A DNA stretch of 64,000 nucleotides from Candidatus Rubrimentiphilum sp. (GTDB taxonomy: Bacteria; Vulcanimicrobiota; Vulcanimicrobiia; Vulcanimicrobiales; Vulcanimicrobiaceae): contig DASTDE010000002.1 in the NCBI GenBank assembly GCA_035710515.1, forward strand, positions 62,001 through 126,000, in the 5' to 3' direction. Below the pieces are notes generated by a model. That model made no database searches. It was given only the letters and a program-made list of their open reading frames with translations, and had not been told where the DNA came from. Shown here piece by piece: positions 60,202-64,000 of this stretch (within the stretch, counting starts at the first letter, position 1; each line of letters opens with the position of its first letter). The position numbers were made by a program, and so were the translations under genes.

Positions 60202-60977
60202 TAGCGGTTCGCGACCTTGCGCTGTTCGTCGCCGGGCGCACGCTGCTTGAACGGATGTCGTTCGAGATTCGCCAAGGCGAATTCGTCGCGATGCTCGGGC
60301 CCAACGGCGTCGGAAAGACAACGCTGCTTCGCACGCTCGCCGGGCTTCGCCGCGTCGAAACCGGCGAAGTGGTGATGGATTCGCGGAAACTTGACTCGTT
60401 CTCGCCCACCGAGCGCAGCCGCGCGATAGCTTTTGTTACCAGCGACGACGTGTTCACCGATCGGCTTACGGTGCGCGAAGTCGTCGCCGCCGGACGCTAT
60501 CCGCACCACCACTGGTGGCAATGGAACGAAGAGCCGCACGACACGGAAGCAATCTCCGCAGCGCTACGCGCGGTCGAGTTGGAGCCGCTCGCGCACCGCG
60601 AGTTCGAAACGCTTTCGAGCGGCGAGCGACAACGCGTGTGGATAGCGCTCGCGCTGGCGCAAGAAGCCACGCTGCTTCTTTTAGACGAGCCGACCAGCCA
60701 TCTCGACGTACGCGTCGCGCAAAATATTCTGACGCTCTTACGCGCGCAAGTCGCAGCGGGGAAGACCGTGGTATCCGTCCTACACGACCCGAACGAGGCG
60801 GCGGCGTATGCCGATCGCGTCTTGCTTCTGGAGCCCGGCGGCGTTCTGGCGTTCGACGAGCGGGAGCGCGCGCTTTCCCCGGACCTTCTCGGCCGCGCCT
60901 ATGGCGTGAAAATGGAGTCGCTGCGGACCGCCTCGGGTGCGCCCCGGGTATTTCCGGCCGCGACCTCCGGTCTCTAG
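60198..60977 (+). CDS. btuD: ABC transporter ATP-binding protein (BtuD-like)
   Basis: A 259-residue ABC ATPase. Walker A GPNGVGKTT (about 36-44), Q-loop region FVTSDDVFTD, signature LSSGERQ (about 142-148), Walker B LLLLDEPTSHLD, and switch His VLHDPNEA. Completes BtuCD; the binding protein BtuF is on the opposite strand. Confidence 0.93.
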   Translation: MIAVRDLALFVAGRTLLERMSFEIRQGEFVAMLGPNGVGKTTLLRTLAGLRRVETGEVVMDSRKLDSFSPTERSRAIAFVTSDDVFTDRLTVREVVAAGRYPHHHWWQWNEEPHDTEAISAALRAVELEPLAHREFETLSSGERQRVWIALALAQEATLLLLDEPTSHLDVRVAQNILTLLRAQVAAGKTVVSVLHDPNEAAAYADRVLLLEPGGVLAFDERERALSPDLLGRAYGVKMESLRTASGAPRVFPAATSGL

Positions 60978-61069
60978 ACACCCCGCATAACGCGCGCCCC
61001 AAACCTTTTACCGGGTGGCTAAGGCGCCCGGGCCCCGCGCATGGGATGATAGTCAAAACCGAAGGCCCA

Positions 61070-61085
61070 CCGCGCCCAAGCGCGG
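61070..61085 (+). terminator. Possible weak terminator between btuD and glnA
   Basis: Six-bp stem CCGCGC-type with a 4-nt CCAA loop, followed by GGTTCTTCTC. It lies in the 136-bp gap before glnA. Poor U-run; may not be functional. Confidence 0.2.
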
Positions 61086-61113
61086 GGGTTCTTCTCATAA
61101 GAGGAGACGAGAG

Positions 61114-62607
61114 ATGGCAATGACAGCGGGGGAGCTGAAGGCGAAGGTCTCGTCGAACGGCAACGGCGTGCATGGCAAACGCTCGCCGAAACAGCTCGTC
61201 GAGTTCATCAAGAAAACCGGCCTAAAGATGGTGGACTTCAAGTTCACCGACGTTCCCGGAACGTGGCAGCATACCAGCGTGCCGGCGGATCAAGTTGACG
61301 AGGACACGCTCCTGGCAGGCATCGGTTTCGACGGATCGTCGATTCGCGGATTCCAAGCAATCCACGAATCCGACATGATCCTCAAGCCCGACGTAGATTC
61401 GGCTCACGTCGATACGTTCTGCGGCGTTCCGACGCTGTCGGTGATCTGCGACGTCTTCGATCCGATCGCGCAAAAACTGTATCACCGCGATCCGCGCAAC
61501 ATCGCGCGTAAGGCCGAGGCGTATCTGCGTTCGAGCGGAATCGCCACGACCGCGTACTTTGGCCCGGAAGCGGAGTTCCATTATTTCGATCGGGTCTCGT
61601 ACGAGAACTCGCCGAACCGCGCGTACTACGAGATCGATTCGAACGAAGCGCACTGGAACAGCGGACGCGAGCAAGGATCGCTCGGCTACACGCTGCGCCC
61701 GAAGGAGGGATATTTCCCGGCGGGCCCGGCGGATACGACCGCCGACGTGCGAGCGGCAACTGCGCTCGTCTTGAAAGAGTGGGGCATCGACGTCGAGATG
61801 CAGCACCACGAAGTCGGCGCGCCGGGTCAAGCCGAGATCGATTTCCGTTTCGACTCGCTGCTGAAGACGGCCGACAACCTCATGACGTTCAAGTACGTCG
61901 TGCGTAGCGTTGCGGCGCGTCACGGCAAGTCGGTGACGTTCATGCCGAAGCCGGTTTTTGGCGACAACGGTAGCGGCATGCACGTGCATCAATCGCTCTG
62001 GAATGAGGGCGACCCACTCTTCTACGATAAAGACGGCTACGCTGAGTGTTCGCAGACGATGCTCTATTACATCGGCGGGTTACTGACGCACATCGATTCG
62101 CTGATGGCCTTTTGCGCACCGACGACCAACTCGTATAAACGGTTGGTGCCGCACTACGAAGCGCCGGTCAACGTGGCTTTCTCGGCGCGCAATCGCTCGG
62201 CCGCGATTCGCATTCCGATGTTCTTCCAAGGTAACCCCAAAGCCAAGCGTCTCGAGTTCCGCCCGCCCGATCCGACCGCGAATCCGTACCTCGCGTTCTC
62301 CGCACTCCTCTGCGCTGGACTCGACGGCATCAAACGGAAGATCGATCCGGTTGCGGCCGGCTTCGGACCGCTCGAGGAAAACATCTACGACCTGCCGCCG
62401 GAGAAAGCCGCAAAGATCCGCTCGGTTCCGGGTTCGCTGCGCCAGTCGCTCGATGCGCTGCGCGACGATCATGCATATCTGACGGAAAACGGCGTCTTTA
62501 CCGACGACTTCATCGACCTGTGGATCGCCTACAAAACGGAACGCGAGCTCAAACCGGTGGAGATCCGGCCGCATCCGTACGAGTTCTACCTCTACTACGA
62601 CGCGTAG
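61114..62607 (+). CDS. glnA: Glutamine synthetase (type I-beta)
   Basis: A 497-residue dodecameric enzyme making glutamine from glutamate, ammonia and ATP. Motifs: FKFTDVPGTWQH, LAGIGFDGSSIRGFQ, GPEAEFHYFD, HHEVGAPGQAEIDF, VTFMPKPVFGDNGSGMHVH, APTTNSYKRLVPHYEAPVN and RIPMFFQGNPKAKRLEFR. The adenylylation site context ENIYDLPPEK is present, indicating GSI-beta and control by adenylylation. GAGGAG lies about 8 nt before ATG 61114. It is the second glutamine-synthetase-fold gene here. Confidence 0.96.
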   Translation: MAMTAGELKAKVSSNGNGVHGKRSPKQLVEFIKKTGLKMVDFKFTDVPGTWQHTSVPADQVDEDTLLAGIGFDGSSIRGFQAIHESDMILKPDVDSAHVDTFCGVPTLSVICDVFDPIAQKLYHRDPRNIARKAEAYLRSSGIATTAYFGPEAEFHYFDRVSYENSPNRAYYEIDSNEAHWNSGREQGSLGYTLRPKEGYFPAGPADTTADVRAATALVLKEWGIDVEMQHHEVGAPGQAEIDFRFDSLLKTADNLMTFKYVVRSVAARHGKSVTFMPKPVFGDNGSGMHVHQSLWNEGDPLFYDKDGYAECSQTMLYYIGGLLTHIDSLMAFCAPTTNSYKRLVPHYEAPVNVAFSARNRSAAIRIPMFFQGNPKAKRLEFRPPDPTANPYLAFSALLCAGLDGIKRKIDPVAAGFGPLEENIYDLPPEKAAKIRSVPGSLRQSLDALRDDHAYLTENGVFTDDFIDLWIAYKTERELKPVEIRPHPYEFYLYYDA

Positions 62608-62615
62608 CGTTTGAC

Positions 62616-62662
62616 GGTCTCGTCCCCAACCGCGGGTATGGTTAGCGGTTGGGGCCGAGACC
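62616..62662 (+). terminator. Long hairpin after glnA
   Basis: Stem GGTCTCG-CCCCAACCGC with GCGGTTGGGG-CGAGACC, 17 paired bases with one unpaired T/C position and an 11-nt loop, 9 nt after the glnA stop. It is followed by ATCTTCACTT with no U-run, so it may be an mRNA 3'-end-stabilising element rather than a true intrinsic terminator. Confidence 0.5.
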
Positions 62663-62717
62663 ATCTTCACTTGACTTGAGATAGGCAAACCTCAAAGGGG
62701 CTGCGAAGCGAGCTGCC

Positions 62718-64000
62718 ATGCAGACGCGGTCGCTTGCGGCCATTTTCAAAAGCTATGACGTCCGCGGAATCTATCCCGACGAACTCAACGATGATTTAGC
62801 CTATCAAATCGGGCGCTGCTTCGTGCCGCTGCTCAACGCGAAGAACGTGGCAGTCGGACGCGACATGCGGGAATCGGGCGAACATCTTTTCGAGGCGTTT
62901 GCCCGGGGAGCGACCGAAGCGGGCGGCAACGTCATGGATGTCGGCCGGGTTTCGACCGATGCGCTGTACTTCGCGGTCGGCAAGTACAAGCTGGATGGCG
63001 GCGTGATGATCACCGCATCGCATAATCCCGCCAACTACAACGGCATGAAGTTTACACGCGATCAGGCGCAGGCTATTTCGTTAGATACCGGCCTCGCTCA
63101 AATTCGCGACCAGATCGCCTCAGCGAATCTTCCGCCAAAGACGACGGGCACGCCGGGGCAGGTTACGCAAAAGTTTATCTTAGATGAATTTGCGGCACAT
63201 TGCCTCTCATTCATCGAACCGAAGAAGATCAAGCCGTTCAAGATAGCGATCGATGCCGGCAACGGCATGGCCGGCGAAACCATTCCGCACGTCTTCAAAC
63301 ATTTGCCCTGCGAGGTGGTGCCGCTCTACTTTGAGCTCGACGGCAGTTTTCCGAACCATCCGGCCAGCCCGATCGAACCCGAAAATATGATCGACCTGCA
63401 GGCCGCCGTGCGCAAGCATAAATGCGACCTGGGCGTGGCATTCGATGGCGACGCCGACCGTATGTTCATCGTCGACGAAAAGGCCGGCTTGATCGACGGA
63501 AGCACGGTGACCGCGCTGGTCGCCCTCAACACTCTCAAGCGCCGCCCCGGCAGCAAGATTCTTTACAACCTTATCTGCAGCCGAAGCGTACCTGAATTGA
63601 TAAAGAAAAACGGCGGCATCCCGGTCCGGTCACAGGTGGGGCACTCGCTTATCAAGCAGCGCATGCGCAGCGAGGACATTATTTTTGGAGGAGAACACAG
63701 CGGCCACTTCTACTTCCGCGATAACTGGTACGCCGATTCGGGAATGATCGCCCTGATGGAATGCCTCGAACTCTTCAGCGAAACCGATAAGCCGGTCAGC
63801 GAGTTCATCACGCCTATCGACACGCGCTTCCGCTCGGGGGAAATCAACACGACCGTCAAAGACGTGCAGGCGAAGATGCGCGAGATCGAAGAGCATTACA
63901 AAGGCGCCGACGTCGACCATTTGGATGGCGTGACCATTTCCTATCCGGACTGGTGGCTGAATGTACGGCCTTCAAATACCGAGCCGCTTTTGCGTTTGAA
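62718..64000 (+). CDS. Phosphomannomutase/phosphoglucomutase (runs off right edge)
   Basis: Alpha-D-phosphohexomutase superfamily, 427 codons visible of about 450. Interconverts hexose 1- and 6-phosphates for sugar-nucleotide and envelope polysaccharide synthesis. Evidence: KSYDVRGIYP (N-terminus), active-site Ser in VMITASHNPANYNG, metal-binding FDGDADRMF, sugar-binding GGEHSGH and phosphate-binding RPSNTEPLLR at the edge. ATG 62718 gives the standard family start. Confidence 0.93.
   Translation, partial: MQTRSLAAIFKSYDVRGIYPDELNDDLAYQIGRCFVPLLNAKNVAVGRDMRESGEHLFEAFARGATEAGGNVMDVGRVSTDALYFAVGKYKLDGGVMITASHNPANYNGMKFTRDQAQAISLDTGLAQIRDQIASANLPPKTTGTPGQVTQKFILDEFAAHCLSFIEPKKIKPFKIAIDAGNGMAGETIPHVFKHLPCEVVPLYFELDGSFPNHPASPIEPENMIDLQAAVRKHKCDLGVAFDGDADRMFIVDEKAGLIDGSTVTALVALNTLKRRPGSKILYNLICSRSVPELIKKNGGIPVRSQVGHSLIKQRMRSEDIIFGGEHSGHFYFRDNWYADSGMIALMECLELFSETDKPVSEFITPIDTRFRSGEINTTVKDVQAKMREIEEHYKGADVDHLDGVTISYPDWWLNVRPSNTEPLLRL

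Overview
The window is GC-rich bacterial chromosome with almost no intergenic space. It carries 68 protein-coding genes (two cut by the window edges), one tRNA, two recognisable metal or cofactor riboswitches, and no phage, insertion sequence or CRISPR array. Signs of a diderm (Gram-negative-type) cell are a beta-barrel porin, a TonB-dependent receptor, several lipoproteins with lipoboxes and a 14-subunit complex I. The mix of a Firmicute-style M-box Mg2+ riboswitch, a diderm envelope, very tight ATGA/TGATG gene overlaps and high GC would fit a poorly cultured phylum such as Candidatus Eremiobacterota (WPS-2). That placement is an inference from gene content, not something the sequence proves.

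Layout. 1-6426 (minus): a head-to-tail housekeeping chain moeA-hisC-phosphoesterase-thioesterase-smpB-tilS-hpt-ftsH, every junction overlapping or separated by at most 3 nt. 6445-16288: serS, an mgtC pair with a family-5 solute-binding lipoprotein, a porin, an ammonium transporter co-transcribed with a PDZ-7TM-GAF membrane protein, a DsrE-like exported protein and tRNA-Ser(UGA). 16416-23667: an exported protein, a tryptophan-degradation operon (kynA-kynU-MATE exporter), an inositol-phosphatase-family enzyme, a STAS/Crp regulator pair and small exported proteins. 23782-29093: an M-box riboswitch with its own terminator, then a soluble PRC/MgtE_N/CBS protein, an Nramp-family transporter with Mg2+-type substitutions, a PucR regulator and a glutamine-synthetase-like ligase. 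29090-32866: a visibly less GC-rich patch of exported, partly degenerate enzyme homologues. 32863-36923: aromatic amino acid decarboxylase, aldo/keto reductase, RidA and a TPR protein.

36966-51675 (minus) is the complete nuoA-N operon. It has one foreign gene, an exported protein of about 155 residues, translationally coupled between nuoF and nuoG. Dispersed short repeats lie inside nuoG and between nuoE and nuoD, and a perfect TGTGA-N6-TCACA palindrome sits just before nuoA. 51731-53268 holds an exported Pro-rich protein and a K+ channel. 53283-60977 is a cobalamin region: cobB-btuF-hflX-protease on minus, and a cobalamin riboswitch followed by btuB-btuC-btuD on plus. 61114-64000 holds glnA (GSI-beta type) and a truncated phosphomannomutase/phosphoglucomutase.

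The most interesting unit is the M-box operon. It looks like a two-part Mg2+ uptake system in which the cytosolic Mg2+-sensing half of MgtE has been separated from its channel and paired with an Nramp-related transporter. Second is the exported protein built into the complex I operon.
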